Source: Seohaeicola zhoushanensis | GTDB lineage: Bacteria; Pseudomonadota; Alphaproteobacteria; Rhodobacterales; Rhodobacteraceae | Length of the DNA stretch: 64,000 nucleotides | Reading direction: 5' to 3' | Assembly: GCF_014656415.1 (NCBI RefSeq) | Contig: NZ_BNCJ01000018.1 | Location: forward strand, 1-64,000 | Shown: positions 16,314-27,456 of the stretch, in pieces | Layout of the letters: each line of letters begins with the position of its first letter | Numbering within the stretch: position 1 is the stretch's first letter | Made by a program: the position numbers and the translations under genes | The notes under the pieces: generated by a model | Seen by the model: only the letters and a program-made list of their open reading frames with translations | What the model was told of the DNA's origin: nothing | Database searches by the model: none

Positions 16314-17353
16314 TGTATTTCGCTTCCGACAATTCCGGCCCCGTTCTGCCCGAGGTGATGGCCGCACTTGCCCAGGCGAACGAAGGCTATGCCATGCCCT
16401 ATGGCGCAGATCCGATCATGGAGGAGGTCCGCGCACAGGTGCGTGAGGTCTTCGAGGCGCCCGAGGCCGCGGTCTACCTGGTCGCCACCGGCACGGCGGC
16501 CAATTCGCTGGCGCTGGCGACGCTGGTGCAGCCCTATGGCACGGTCTTCTGCTCTCCGGTCGCCCATATCCACGAGGACGAGTGCAACGCGCCGGAGTTC
16601 TACAGTTCCGGGGCCAAGCTGACGCTGGTGCCCGGCGGCGACAAGATGACCGCCGAGGCGCTGCGGGCGACCATCGGCAAGGAAGAAACGCGCGGGGTGC
16701 ATGGGCCGCAGCGCGGGCCGGTATCGATGACCCAGGTGACCGAGCGCGGCGGGGTCTATTCCCTCGACGAGCTGGCGGCGCTGACCAAGGTGGCGAAGGA
16801 GTTTGGCCTGCCGGTGCACCTGGATGGCGCGCGTTTTGCCAATGCGCTGGCGGCACTGGGTTGCACGCCGGCCGAGATGACCTGGAAGGCGGGCGTCGAC
16901 GTGGTCTCCTTCGGCGGCACCAAGAACGGCTGCATGGGGGTCGAGGCGGTGATCCTGTTCGACCCGTCCCGCGCCTGGGAGTTCGAGCTACGCCGCAAGC
17001 GCGGGGCGCATCTGTTCTCGAAACACCGCTATCTCTCGGCGCAGATGGCAGCCTATCTGAGGGACGGTCTCTGGCTGGAGGCCGCAACGAAGGCCAACGC
17101 GGCCTGCAGCCGGCTGGCCGAGGGGCTGCGCGCGGCGGGCGCAAGTTTCCTGCACCCGGCCGAGGCCAACATGATCTTTGCCGCCTTCCCGCGCCACGCC
17201 CACCAGCGGCTGCACGACGCCGGGGCGAAGTATTACCTCTGGGACGGCGAGCTGGAGGGCGACCCGGACGAGGTGGTCGGTTGCCGGCTCGTCTGCGACT
17301 GGTCGGCCAGCGCAGAGAATATCGACCGCTTCCTTGAGCTGGTGCGCGGCTGA
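16313..17353 (+). CDS. Threonine aldolase family PLP enzyme
   Basis: A 346-residue fold-type I PLP enzyme that cleaves L-threonine or allo-threonine to glycine and acetaldehyde. It begins MYFASDNSGPVLPEV and has ATGTAANSLAL (cofactor phosphate loop), HLDGAR (Asp171) and the PLP lysine in SFGGTKNG (Lys204). ATG 16313 overlaps the preceding stop; an upstream frame extension overlaps the YcgN gene in another frame and is rejected. Related beta-hydroxyaspartate or phenylserine aldolases share these motifs. Confidence 0.92.
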   Translation: MYFASDNSGPVLPEVMAALAQANEGYAMPYGADPIMEEVRAQVREVFEAPEAAVYLVATGTAANSLALATLVQPYGTVFCSPVAHIHEDECNAPEFYSSGAKLTLVPGGDKMTAEALRATIGKEETRGVHGPQRGPVSMTQVTERGGVYSLDELAALTKVAKEFGLPVHLDGARFANALAALGCTPAEMTWKAGVDVVSFGGTKNGCMGVEAVILFDPSRAWEFELRRKRGAHLFSKHRYLSAQMAAYLRDGLWLEAATKANAACSRLAEGLRAAGASFLHPAEANMIFAAFPRHAHQRLHDAGAKYYLWDGELEGDPDEVVGCRLVCDWSASAENIDRFLELVRG

Positions 17354-17362
17354 AGTAGCGTA

Positions 17363-17385
17363 GGGCGGCGTTTACCCCGCCGCCC
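17363..17385. terminator. Stem-loop between converging genes
   Basis: An 8-bp GGGCGGCG stem (17363-17370 with 17378-17385) with a 7-base loop, just after the aldolase stop. It overlaps the last codons of the converging hydrolase gene. Confidence 0.5.
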
Positions 17386-18205
17386 CGCCGAGCGGCGCCC
17401 GCGCGAAGAAGTCGCGCAACAGGTCGGCCACCTGCTGCGGATGGGTCAGCGGCACCATGTGCCCTGCCCCCTCCACGGCGAGATCGACCGCGTCAGGCAG
17501 GCGCGCGGCGATTTCCGCGTTGGTCAGGCGGACAATCTCGATGGTGCCGGCCCCGCGCAGCAGCATTGCCGGCATTGCCGCACTGTCGAGCGCGCCGGGT
17601 GCCGTCAGCCCATGGCAATCCGCGATGATCGACGGGCTGCAGGCCGGCACGATGCGAACGCCGCGCGCCATGGCCTGTTGCGCCTGCGGTGGCAGGTCGT
17701 CGAAGGATGGCCCACCCGCATTGCCCCAGCCGCCGTTGAACAGCCGTGCCGCGCGCAGATCGTCGCCCTCGCGAAGGGCCTGGTGAAACTCGCCCGCCTC
17801 GGCCTGTTCAGCGGCGAGGATCTCGGGGTGGCTGTCGCGCACGAAGGCGAAGTAGACCGGCTCGATCAGCGTCACGGTTCGCACCAGCTGCGGGTAGTCG
17901 ACCGCCAGCCGCAGCGCCACCGTAGCGCCGAAGGAATGACCGATCACGTCCATCGGCCGGGTCAGATGCGCCGCCGCGCCGTCGACCACGCGCTGCTGGA
18001 AATCGCCCGATCCATCCCAATCCGCGCTCTTGCCGTGGTTGGGCATGTCGACGGCGTGAATGGTCACCACATCCCCCATTGCCTCGGCCAGGCCGCGCCA
18101 GGCGCCGGAATGGGCCATGGTGCAATGCAGGGCCATCACCTCGCGCGGGCCGGTTCCGAAGCTGCGGCAGAACAAGGGCTGCGCGACCCGTTCCGGCCGG
18201 TTCAC
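17372..18205 (-). CDS. Alpha/beta-fold hydrolase
   Basis: A 277-residue hydrolase with nucleophile elbow IGHSFGA (Ser91), oxyanion region LHCTMAHSGAWRG, DMPNHGKS and a C-terminal catalytic His in EGAGHMVPLTHP. It starts with GTG at 18205, overlapping the stop of the isomerase-like gene by GTGA, so the two are co-translated. The substrate is unknown. A lactonase or ester hydrolase acting with the neighbouring DsbA-fold protein is possible but unproven. Confidence 0.88.
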   Translation of the reverse strand: MNRPERVAQPLFCRSFGTGPREVMALHCTMAHSGAWRGLAEAMGDVVTIHAVDMPNHGKSADWDGSGDFQQRVVDGAAAHLTRPMDVIGHSFGATVALRLAVDYPQLVRTVTLIEPVYFAFVRDSHPEILAAEQAEAGEFHQALREGDDLRAARLFNGGWGNAGGPSFDDLPPQAQQAMARGVRIVPACSPSIIADCHGLTAPGALDSAAMPAMLLRGAGTIEIVRLTNAEIAARLPDAVDLAVEGAGHMVPLTHPQQVADLLRDFFARAPLGGAAG

Positions 18206-18807
18206 TTGCGTTTCGCCCCCAGATAGGCGTCGAGATCGTCAAGCCGGTCCTGGCCCCAGAAACGCTGGTCATCGGCATTGACGATATAGAAGGGCGCGCC
18301 GAAGACGCCGCGCGACACGGCTTCCTCGGTATTGGCGGCATAGGTTTCGGCGGCGGTCAGCATCCCCTTGTCGGCGAGATCCGGGTCGAAGCCGCAGTCG
18401 GCGAGCACCGAACGGATCACGTCGGGATCGGCGATGTCCTTCTCCTCGGCCCAGCAGGCGCGCAGGAAGGCATGGACCAGAGGACCGACATCTCCGGTGC
18501 CCGAATTCGCCGCCGAGATGATGGCGTAGGACGAGGGCGCGATGTTCGGCGGCCAGTATTGCGGCTTCAGGTTGAAGGGCATCTTCAGCTTGGCCGACTG
18601 CCGCAGCAGTTCCTGCGCACGGTATTCGTTGCGCGAGGGGTGACGATCCTTGGGCGGCACTCCGCCGGTGCGGGCGAAGACCGACAGCAGGTCGATCGGC
18701 TTGTAGGCCACGGTGACGCCATGCCGCGCCGCGATCTGTTCCAGCCTTGTGCCGGCGAGATAGGACCACGGCGACAGGGTGGCAAAGAAATAGTCAATGT
18801 CGGCCAT
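18202..18807 (-). CDS. 2-hydroxychromene-2-carboxylate isomerase family (DsbA-fold) protein
   Basis: A 201-residue thioredoxin-fold protein starting MADIDYFFATLSPWSYLAG. The SPWSY segment is the glutathione-binding/active Ser region of HCCA isomerases (kappa-GST relatives). Later features are SRGVFGAPFYIV and DRLDDLDAYLG. HCCA isomerase acts in naphthalene degradation, but family members are widespread with unknown substrates. ATG 18805-18807 has GGGGAG upstream and is preferred over a TTG 18 bases earlier. Confidence 0.85.
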   Translation of the reverse strand: MADIDYFFATLSPWSYLAGTRLEQIAARHGVTVAYKPIDLLSVFARTGGVPPKDRHPSRNEYRAQELLRQSAKLKMPFNLKPQYWPPNIAPSSYAIISAANSGTGDVGPLVHAFLRACWAEEKDIADPDVIRSVLADCGFDPDLADKGMLTAAETYAANTEEAVSRGVFGAPFYIVNADDQRFWGQDRLDDLDAYLGAKRK

Positions 18808-18913
18808 GCGCAAGTTTCTCCCCAAGGCAACCTTTGCCTGACGGTAAGGCCATGTTAAGCGGTGTCAATAAGCCGAATCCTTCATTCGCCCTGCTGCTCC
18901 GGGAACTCCGCCA

Positions 18914-19933
18914 ATGCCGACCATGACCGAACCCAAGCTCATCGCTGGGAATGCCAACCTGCCTTTGGCGAAAGCCATCGCCCGCCGCATGACGATGCAC
19001 CGGGGCGCCCACACGGGACTGGTAGAGGCGCGGGTCGAGCGGTTCAACGACGGCGAGATCTTCGTCGAGGTCTTCGAGAACGTCCGTGGCGAGGACATGT
19101 TCATCATCCAGCCGACCTCGAACCCGGCGAATGACAACCTGATGGAACTGCTGATCATCTCGGATGCGCTGCGCCGGTCGTCGGCGGCGCGCATCACCGC
19201 GGTGATCCCCTATTTCGGCTATGCCCGCCAGGACCGCCGCACCAAGGCCCGCACCCCGATCAGCGCCAAGCTGGTTGCCAACATGATGGTCGAGGCCGGG
19301 ATCGAGCGGATCCTGACGATGGACCTGCACGCCGCGCAGATCCAAGGCTTCTTCGACATCCCGGTCGACAACCTCTATGCCTCGCCGATCTTCGCGCTGG
19401 ATATCCGGACCCACTTCAAGGGCCAGCTCGACCAGCTGACCGTGATCTCGCCCGACGTCGGCGGCGTGGCGCGTGCGCGTGAGCTCGCCAAGCGGGTGAA
19501 TGCGCCGCTGGCCATCGTCGACAAGCGCCGCGAGAAGCCGGGTGAAGTGGCCGAGATGACCGTGATCGGCAACGTGCAGGACAAGATCTGCCTGATCGTC
19601 GACGACATCTGCGACACCGCCGGAACGCTCTGCAAGGCGGCCGAGGTGCTGATGCAGGCGGGCGCCAAGGAAGTGCACTCCTATATCTCGCACGGCGTGA
19701 TGAGCGGTCCGGCGGTCGAGCGCGTGCAGAACTCTGTGATGAAGTCGCTGGTGATCTCGGACACGATCCAGCCGACCGAGGCGGTCAAGGCCGCCACGAA
19801 TATTCGTATCGTGCCGACCGCGCCGGTCTTTGCCCAGGCGATCGTCAACATCTGGAACGGCACCTCGGTCTCGTCGCTGTTCGAGGACGCGACGCTGATC
19901 CCGATCTACGAGTCGCTTTACGGCGGAGAATGA
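18914..19933 (+). CDS. prs: Ribose-phosphate pyrophosphokinase (PRPP synthetase)
   Basis: A 339-residue enzyme making PRPP from ribose 5-phosphate and ATP for nucleotide, His and Trp synthesis. Signatures are YFGYARQDRRTKARTPISAK (flexible loop and ribose-5-P site) and the PRPP loop VDDICDTAGT. The start at 18914 has a nearby alternative ATG at 18923. It is followed by a strong terminator. Confidence 0.97.
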   Translation: MPTMTEPKLIAGNANLPLAKAIARRMTMHRGAHTGLVEARVERFNDGEIFVEVFENVRGEDMFIIQPTSNPANDNLMELLIISDALRRSSAARITAVIPYFGYARQDRRTKARTPISAKLVANMMVEAGIERILTMDLHAAQIQGFFDIPVDNLYASPIFALDIRTHFKGQLDQLTVISPDVGGVARARELAKRVNAPLAIVDKRREKPGEVAEMTVIGNVQDKICLIVDDICDTAGTLCKAAEVLMQAGAKEVHSYISHGVMSGPAVERVQNSVMKSLVISDTIQPTEAVKAATNIRIVPTAPVFAQAIVNIWNGTSVSSLFEDATLIPIYESLYGGE

Positions 19934-19972
19934 GTCGGGAGGCCAGAGCGCCTTCCAGCCGGGAATGAAAAC

Positions 19973-20000
19973 GCCGCGGACCTGGACGGGTCCGCGGCTT
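19973..20000. terminator. Terminator between prs and the lectin-like gene
   Basis: A perfect 10-bp GCCGCGGACC stem (19973-19982 with 19989-19998), a 6-base loop and then TT. It separates converging genes. Confidence 0.78.
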
Positions 20001-20037
20001 ATCTCTTGCGAGGCGCCTGAATTGCCCTGTGGTGGGC

Positions 20038-20388
20038 TCAGGCGATATCCCAGTCGTCCTCGCCCGCGAGTTCGCCAATCGCCGTCCAGCCTGCGCGCAT
20101 ACGCGCCACGTGGGTGTCGAGCCAGGTGCGAAAGACCACATCGAAGCCGGTCTCGGTGACGTTCTCGGCCACCAGCTCGGCGCGGACGGCGGATTGCGTG
20201 TCCATGTCCCAGAGCGTGGCGGCCACCTGCACCGTGGGCGGCGCGCGGAAGGGTTCGGAGAAGGTGACGGCGCGGCGGCGTTCGCGCGGGCCGGAGCCGG
20301 TCCACATGTCTCCGCCGGTGTCGAATTCGGCGAAGACCACGACGTCGCCCTGATCGATCCCTATGAGGTGGCTGCGAAGTTTCTTCAT
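20038..20388 (-). CDS. H-type lectin domain protein
   Basis: A 116-residue protein from MKKLRSHLIGIDQGDV. The pattern VTFSEPFRAPPTVQVA, then WDMDTQS, ELVAENVTETGFDVVFRTW and a final AGWTAIGEL matches the H-type lectin fold, six beta-strands known from snail agglutinins and discoidin. No signal peptide is seen, so it is probably cytoplasmic or released otherwise. Sugar specificity cannot be read from the sequence. It lies downstream of the atp operon terminator on the same strand. Confidence 0.8.
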   Translation of the reverse strand: MKKLRSHLIGIDQGDVVVFAEFDTGGDMWTGSGPRERRRAVTFSEPFRAPPTVQVAATLWDMDTQSAVRAELVAENVTETGFDVVFRTWLDTHVARMRAGWTAIGELAGEDDWDIA

Positions 20389-20460
20389 GCCCTTGCCAGG
20401 TTGTGGACAGCTGCTCTGGCCCAAGGGCTAGCAGCTGAATCCGTCGAAAGCGTGAAAGAA

Positions 20461-20491
20461 AAGAACCGGCCCTGTTGCAGGACCGGTTCTT
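20461..20491 (-). terminator. Terminator of the atp operon
   Basis: AAGAACCGG (20461-20469) pairs with CCGGTTCTT (20483-20491), with further inner pairing of CCTG and CAGG. On the minus strand it continues into a U-rich tail. Confidence 0.85.
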
Positions 20492-20516
20492 CTGTTTCCG
20501 TCCGGTGACCGAGCGG

Positions 20517-20933
20517 TCAGATCCGGATGTGGTCGCCGAGGGCGATCATGTCGGCAAGCAGCTTGGCTGCGTCATCGACCGGGCCCGGCTCGTTCTTGAA
20601 GGTCTCGCGTGCCTTTTCGTGCGCGGCGCGGGCGGCCTCGATCATCTCGTCGAGATGGGCCCGCGTGACCTCGCCCAGCGGCAGTGCCTTCTCGGCCAGG
20701 ACCGAGACGCCATCCGGGTTGATCTGGGCGAAACCGCCCGAGACCAGATACTCGGCAGCGCCGCTCGGCCCGTCGACCTTGAGGATGCCGGGGCGCAGGG
20801 TGGTGATGACCGGCGCATGGTCGGGCATCGCCGTCATGTACCCGTCTGCTCCGGGGATCTGCGCCTCGCGCACCTTGAGCGAAGCCAGGCTCCGCTCGGG
20901 GCTCACGAGGTCGAATTGCATCGTCTCTGCCAT
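20517..20933 (-). CDS. atpC: ATP synthase F1 epsilon subunit
   Basis: A 138-residue epsilon subunit: N-terminal beta-barrel ([30 protein letters not shown]) and a C-terminal helical hairpin rich in Ala and Glu. It is the central-stalk inhibitory subunit and the last gene of the five-gene F1 operon, 11 bases after atpD. Confidence 0.97.
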   Translation of the reverse strand: MAETMQFDLVSPERSLASLKVREAQIPGADGYMTAMPDHAPVITTLRPGILKVDGPSGAAEYLVSGGFAQINPDGVSVLAEKALPLGEVTRAHLDEMIEAARAAHEKARETFKNEPGPVDDAAKLLADMIALGDHIRI

Positions 20934-20944
20934 GAGGGCGCTCC

Positions 20945-22387
<1,443 letters not shown>

Positions 22388-23263
22388 TTACAGCGCCTCG
22401 GCGCCGGAAATGATTTCGATCAGCTCGTTGGTGATGACGGCCTGACGCGAGCGGTTGAACTGGATCGTCAGCTTGTCGATCATCTCGCCCGCGTTGCGCG
22501 TGGCGTTGTCCATCGCGCTCATCCGGGCACCCTGTTCCGACGCACCGTTTTCCAGCAGCGCGCTGAAGATCTGGGTCGCCACGCCGCGGGGCAGCAGGTC
22601 GGCCAGGATCTCGGCTTCGCCCGGTTCATAGTCGAACACGGTGCTGGCGCCGGTGCTCTCGGCCTGCTCGAAGGCAGCCGGGATGACCTGTTGCGCGGTC
22701 GGGATCTGCGTCACCACGTTGACGAACTTCGAGTAGAAGATCGTCGCAACGTCGAATTCGCCGGCGTCGAAGCGGCGCAGCACGTCGGCGGCAATGCCCT
22801 GCGCATCGCCATAGGAGATGCGCTTGACCTCGCCGAGGTCGACGTGGCCGACGAAGAGCGCGCTGTAGTCACGCTTGAGCGCGTCGCGACCCTTCTTGCC
22901 GACGGTCAGGATCTTGACCGTCTTGCCCTGCGCCTTCAGCTTCTCGATCTGCGCCTTGGCAAGACGCGCGATGTTCGAGTTGAAGCCACCGCACAGCCCG
23001 CGTTCGGCGGTCAGCACGACGAGCAGATGCACCTTGTCGCTCCCCGTGCCGCTGAGCAGCCGGGGTGCGCTTCCGTCCGAACCGACCGAAGCCGCCAGTT
23101 CCGCCATCACCGCGTTGAAGCGCTCGGCGTAGGGCCGAGCCTCTTCGGCCGCGTCCTGGGCGCGGCGGAGCTTGGCCGCCGCGACCATCTGCATGGCCTT
23201 GGTGATCTTGCGGGTCGACTTGACCGACTCGATCCGTTTCTTGAGGTCCTTGAGACTTGGCAT
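22388..23263 (-). CDS. atpG: ATP synthase F1 gamma subunit
   Basis: A 291-residue rotor subunit with the N-terminal helix [20 protein letters not shown], an ERGLCGGFN motif and the C-terminal [16 protein letters not shown] helix. It transmits rotation between F0 and the catalytic head. Confidence 0.98.
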   Translation of the reverse strand: MPSLKDLKKRIESVKSTRKITKAMQMVAAAKLRRAQDAAEEARPYAERFNAVMAELAASVGSDGSAPRLLSGTGSDKVHLLVVLTAERGLCGGFNSNIARLAKAQIEKLKAQGKTVKILTVGKKGRDALKRDYSALFVGHVDLGEVKRISYGDAQGIAADVLRRFDAGEFDVATIFYSKFVNVVTQIPTAQQVIPAAFEQAESTGASTVFDYEPGEAEILADLLPRGVATQIFSALLENGASEQGARMSAMDNATRNAGEMIDKLTIQFNRSRQAVITNELIEIISGAEAL

Positions 23264-23278
23264 GAGCCTATCTCTCCC

Positions 23279-24817
23279 TTACGCGAAGTCGGCGGCGAAT
23301 TCGTCCAAGGCTGCCTTGAGCTTCTCTTCGTCCGCGCCCTTGATTTTCGGGTCGGCCGTGGTGAGCCAGTCAAGGATGTCCTTGCGCTTGCCACGCAGGA
23401 AGGCCAGCAGACCGCGCTCGAAGCGGCCGACGTCCGAGACGGGCAGCTTGTCGAGGTAGCCGTGGGTGCCGGCGTAGATCACGCAGACGATCTCGGCGTT
23501 GGTCAGCGGCGAATACTGCGGCTGCTTCATCAGTTCGGTCAGACGGGCACCACGGTTCAGCAGGCGCTGGGTGGCGGCGTCGAGGTCGGAACCGAACTGG
23601 GCGAAGGCGGCCATCTCGCGGTATTGTGCGAGTTCCAGCTTCACCGGGCCGGCGACCGACTTCATCGCGTTGGTCTGGGCCGAGGAGCCCACGCGCGAAA
23701 CCGACAGACCGGTGTTCACGGCCGGACGGATGCCCTGGTAGAACAGTTCGGTTTCCAGGAAGATCTGGCCGTCGGTGATCGAGATCACGTTGGTCGGAAT
23801 GAAGGCCGACACGTCGCCGCCCTGGGTTTCGATGACCGGCAGAGCGGTCAGCGAGCCGGCGCCGAAGTCTTCGTTCAGCTTGGCCGAACGCTCGAGCAGG
23901 CGGCTGTGCAGGTAGAACACGTCGCCCGGATAGGCTTCACGTCCCGGCGGACGGCGCAGCAGCAGCGACATCTGGCGGTAGGCGACGGCCTGTTTCGACA
24001 GGTCATCGTACACGATCAGGGCGTGGCGGCCGTTGTCGCGGAAGTATTCCGCCATTGCGGTCGCGGCGTAGGGTGCGAGGAACTGCATCGGAGCGGGCTC
24101 GGACGCGGTTGCGGCGACGATGGTGGTATAGGCCATCGCACCGGTTTCCTCGAGACGCTTCACCAGCTGCGCAACGGTCGAGCGCTTCTGGCCAATGGCG
24201 ACGTAGATGCAGTAGAGCTTCTTGCTCTCGTCATCGCCGGCGGCGTCGTTGTAGGACTTCTGGTTCAGGATGGTGTCGAGCGCCACGGCGGTCTTGCCGG
24301 TCTGGCGGTCGCCGATGATGAGCTCGCGCTGGCCGCGGCCGATCGGGATCATGGCGTCGACCGACTTGAGGCCAGTTGCCATCGGCTCGTGCACCGACTT
24401 ACGCGGAATGATGCCCGGTGCCTTGACGTCTGCAACGCCGGTCTTCGTGGCGTTGAGCGGGCCCTTGCCGTCGACCGGGTTGCCGAGGCCGTCGACCACG
24501 CGGCCGAGCAGCTCGTCACCGATCGGAACGCTCACGATCGACTTGGTGCGCTTGACGGTGTCGCCTTCCTTGATGTCCCGGTCCGAGCCGAAGATCACGA
24601 CGCCGACGTTGTCGCTTTCAAGGTTCAGCGCCATCCCCATGATGCCGCCGGGGAATTCGACCATCTCGCCCGCCTGGACGTTGTCGAGGCCGTAGACGCG
24701 GGCGATACCGTCGCCGACGCTCAGCACGCGGCCGACTTCGGCCACTTCGGCTTCCTGGCCGAAGTTCTTGATCTGGTCCTTAAGGATCGCAGAAATTTCC
24801 GCTGCTTGGATACCCAT
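23279..24817 (-). CDS. atpA: ATP synthase F1 alpha subunit
   Basis: A 512-residue non-catalytic nucleotide-binding subunit. It starts [19 protein letters not shown] and carries Walker A GDRQTGKT and [14 protein letters not shown]. The start directly abuts the atpH stop (24818), consistent with coupling. Confidence 0.99.
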   Translation of the reverse strand: MGIQAAEISAILKDQIKNFGQEAEVAEVGRVLSVGDGIARVYGLDNVQAGEMVEFPGGIMGMALNLESDNVGVVIFGSDRDIKEGDTVKRTKSIVSVPIGDELLGRVVDGLGNPVDGKGPLNATKTGVADVKAPGIIPRKSVHEPMATGLKSVDAMIPIGRGQRELIIGDRQTGKTAVALDTILNQKSYNDAAGDDESKKLYCIYVAIGQKRSTVAQLVKRLEETGAMAYTTIVAATASEPAPMQFLAPYAATAMAEYFRDNGRHALIVYDDLSKQAVAYRQMSLLLRRPPGREAYPGDVFYLHSRLLERSAKLNEDFGAGSLTALPVIETQGGDVSAFIPTNVISITDGQIFLETELFYQGIRPAVNTGLSVSRVGSSAQTNAMKSVAGPVKLELAQYREMAAFAQFGSDLDAATQRLLNRGARLTELMKQPQYSPLTNAEIVCVIYAGTHGYLDKLPVSDVGRFERGLLAFLRGKRKDILDWLTTADPKIKGADEEKLKAALDEFAADFA

Positions 24818-25384
24818 TTATCCGACCTCTTTCATGGCATTCTGGAGGGAGTCGAGCTTCGAGCGGATCGAGGTATCGATCATCTTCGAGCCCACCTTGA
24901 CGACAAGACCGCCGATGAGGCTTTCATCGACGGTCGCACGGATGTTCACCGACTTTCCGACATTCTTGCTCAGAGTGGCGGCAAGCGCTTCGGTCTGCTT
25001 CTTGGTCAGCGCCACGGCGCTCTGCACTTCGGCCACCACTTCGTTGCGGTGATCGGCAAGCAGGGCGCGCAGGGCGGCCAGCATCTGCGGCACGACGAAC
25101 AGGCGGCGTTTTTCGGCCATGAGGCCCAGCACCTGCGTCAGCACCGGGGCAAGCCCCATCTTGGCGGCAACGGCGGCGATGGCCTTGCCTTGTTCCTCGC
25201 GCGAGATCAGCGGCGAGGAGATAACGTTGCGCAGATCGGCGCTTTCGGCCAGCGCATCGGCCAGCGCGTTCACCCCGGACTCGAGCTGATCGAGGCCTTT
25301 GCTTTCTTGCGCGATCTCAAAGACCGCGGTGGCATAGCGTCCTGCTATGCCGGCGGAAATCGAAGCTGGTTCGGACACGTCCAC
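24818..25384 (-). CDS. atpH: ATP synthase F1 delta subunit
   Basis: A 188-residue peripheral-stalk subunit. It has an N-terminal helical bundle (GIAGRYATAVFEIA) and the C-terminal DESLIGGLVVKVGSKMIDTSIRSKL region seen in delta/OSCP. It likely starts with GTG 25384, preceded by GGAAGG; a second GTG lies two codons later. It is first in the atpHAGDC order. As is usual in alphaproteobacteria, no F0 genes are adjacent. Confidence 0.95.
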   Translation of the reverse strand: MDVSEPASISAGIAGRYATAVFEIAQESKGLDQLESGVNALADALAESADLRNVISSPLISREEQGKAIAAVAAKMGLAPVLTQVLGLMAEKRRLFVVPQMLAALRALLADHRNEVVAEVQSAVALTKKQTEALAATLSKNVGKSVNIRATVDESLIGGLVVKVGSKMIDTSIRSKLDSLQNAMKEVG

Positions 25385-25705
25385 CCTTCCGACATTTTGG
25401 CCCCGGTTTGCCGCGCGACGCGCGATCTCCGGGGGCGTGACAGAACCCCACCGAAAGGCGGGGTCGCAAAATCAGGGCCGATGTAACAGAGCGGTCCTTG
25501 GCCCGCAATACAGCTTCTTGAACGAGGCGGAAGTAGTTATTAACGCGTTTTCAATAGGTTGATCGGGGTGCGACGGTTTGCTCCGCATATAACATTACAA
25601 AAAATCCATAATTTGCCTCCGTGAAGCCCGATTCCTGCGCGCGAAGGGGCGCTTTGGGACCGCTTCGCGGCCATTTCGGTGAATCACCGGCGGAACGGTC
25701 GCGGC
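25385..25705. other. Leader and promoter region of the atp operon
   Basis: 321 bases between atpH and the methyltransferase gene, both on the minus strand. Bases 25440-25470 contain a near-perfect ACCCC-rich hairpin with a GAAA loop, which would lie in the atp leader. The AT-rich stretch 25530-25620 should hold the promoter; no pair of boxes stood out enough to call. Confidence 0.5.
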
Positions 25706-26446
25706 TCAGATCGGCGAGGTTTCCGGTTTGGGTTGCAGCACCGGCAGCGGGTTGCGGATGGAGCTGCGCACGGGGTTGCCGCTGGCCGGTTGCACCCGCT
25801 TGCTGGCCTCGACTAGGAAGGCGCCGCAGGGAAAGACCGAGGGCAGCCGGCGGCCCATCCGTTCCATCAGTGGTCCGGTCTTGAGCCAGAACCGCCGTTC
25901 CGACGGCATCTGATAAAGCGCTGTGGCGTGGCGTTCCGGAAGGAAGCTGTGCGCCTTGAGTTGGCTCTCGAGCTGACCAAGCGTGTAGGGCCGTCCATAG
26001 CCGAAGGGCGTGCGGTCTGAGCGCGACCAGAGGCCCGCGCGGTTGGGGGCGATGAACACCGCCTTGCCGCCCGGTCCCAGCACGCGGAAGCATTCCTCGA
26101 GCAGCGCCGAGGGCCGTTCGGAGGTCTCCAGCCCGTGCATCACGACAAGCTTGTCCACGCGGCCGGTTTCCAGCGGCCAGAGCGTTTCTTCCGAAAGCAC
26201 CGAGACATTGGGCATCCCCGCCGGCCAGACCATCACGCCCTGCGGCGCCGGCATCAGGGCGATGACCCGACGCGCCTCGGCCAGGTAGGGGCGCAGGAGC
26301 GGCACGGCGAAACCGAAGCCTGCGACGGTCTGGCCCTTCGCCTCGGGCCAGATGTCCAGCAGCCGGCCGCGCACCGAGGCCTGGGCGGCGCGGCCCAGCG
26401 TGCTACGGTAATAGAAGTTGCGCAGATCCTGCACATCAAGATGCAT
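25706..26446 (-). CDS. Class I SAM-dependent methyltransferase
   Basis: A 246-residue protein from [18 protein letters not shown]. It has a Rossmann-like SAM domain: [24 protein letters not shown], then [36 protein letters not shown] (in parts) and [19 protein letters not shown]. The [10 protein letters not shown] and [13 protein letters not shown] elements recur in an alphaproteobacterial methyltransferase group of unknown substrate. ATG 26446 has GGGGAG upstream. It is divergent from gloB by 68 bases. Confidence 0.85.
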   Translation of the reverse strand: MHLDVQDLRNFYYRSTLGRAAQASVRGRLLDIWPEAKGQTVAGFGFAVPLLRPYLAEARRVIALMPAPQGVMVWPAGMPNVSVLSEETLWPLETGRVDKLVVMHGLETSERPSALLEECFRVLGPGGKAVFIAPNRAGLWSRSDRTPFGYGRPYTLGQLESQLKAHSFLPERHATALYQMPSERRFWLKTGPLMERMGRRLPSVFPCGAFLVEASKRVQPASGNPVRSSIRNPLPVLQPKPETSPI

Positions 26447-26514
26447 TGCGGCTCCCCGGGCGATGGGCCAAGCTGTCCCCCGGCGCAGTGTTAACCATGA
26501 AAGGGCGAAAGGCC

Positions 26515-27282
26515 ATGCCTCTTGAAATCCTGACCATCCCCTGCCTGTCGGACAACTACGCCTTTCTTGCCCATGACGCGGCAAGCGGCGAGACGGCCCT
26601 GATCGACGCGTCCGAACCGGGGCCGATCCTGGCGGCGCTGGAAGAAAAGGGCTGGAACCTGACGCATGTGCTGCTGACCCATCATCACTGGGACCACGTC
26701 GACGGGCTGCCGGGGATCCTGGAAAAGCACAAGGCGAAGGTGATCGGCGCCAAGGCAGACGCGCATCGGCTGCCGCCGCTCGACCTGGCGGTCTCCGAGG
26801 GCGATACTTTCACCGTCGGCGGCGCGCCTGTGCATGTCTTCGACGTCTCGGGCCACACCGTTGGCCATATCGCCTTCTACATGCCCGAAAGCGCCGCGGT
26901 CTTCACTGCCGACAGCCTGATGGCGCTGGGGTGCGGGCGGCTGTTCGAAGGCACGCCGGACCAGATGTGGGCCTCGCTCTCCAAGCTCGCGGCGCTGCCG
27001 CCCGAAACTCTCGTCTGCTCGGGCCATGAATACACGCAGAGCAATGCCCGCTTTGCGATGACCATTGAACCCGACAACCCAGCGCTTATATCACGTGTCG
27101 ATGAAATCACCCGCGCCCGGTCGGCGAACAAACCGACCGTCCCCTCGAAACTCTCGCTGGAACTGGCCACCAATCCCTTCCTGCGTGCGCACCTCCCCGA
27201 GGTGCAGCGCAACCTTGGGATGAGCGGTGCCGAGCCTGCCCGTGTCTTTGCGGAGATCCGTGGCCGGAAGGACCGCTTCTGA
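26515..27282 (+). CDS. gloB: Hydroxyacylglutathione hydrolase (glyoxalase II)
   Basis: A 255-residue metallo-beta-lactamase-fold thioesterase. It has the intact metal motif [40 protein letters not shown] and [13 protein letters not shown]; the C-terminal helical domain ends with [11 protein letters not shown]. It hydrolyses S-lactoylglutathione in methylglyoxal detoxification. ATG 26515 with AAAGG upstream gives the standard N-terminus; an earlier start would add 23 extra residues. Confidence 0.96.
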   Translation: MPLEILTIPCLSDNYAFLAHDAASGETALIDASEPGPILAALEEKGWNLTHVLLTHHHWDHVDGLPGILEKHKAKVIGAKADAHRLPPLDLAVSEGDTFTVGGAPVHVFDVSGHTVGHIAFYMPESAAVFTADSLMALGCGRLFEGTPDQMWASLSKLAALPPETLVCSGHEYTQSNARFAMTIEPDNPALISRVDEITRARSANKPTVPSKLSLELATNPFLRAHLPEVQRNLGMSGAEPARVFAEIRGRKDRF

Positions 27283-27456
27283 TGTCGAAAATCCGCGCGT
27301 CGCGGCAACGCCCCGGAGAAATGTGAACGGATTCCACAAGAAAAACCTTGAAGCGCCGCAATGATCAACCAAACTCTAACACTATGAAGACATGGTTGGA
27401 CCGGGGGAGCCGGTGTCCGCTGTTCCCTCCCCAGCCCTATAAGAGGAGCACGCATC

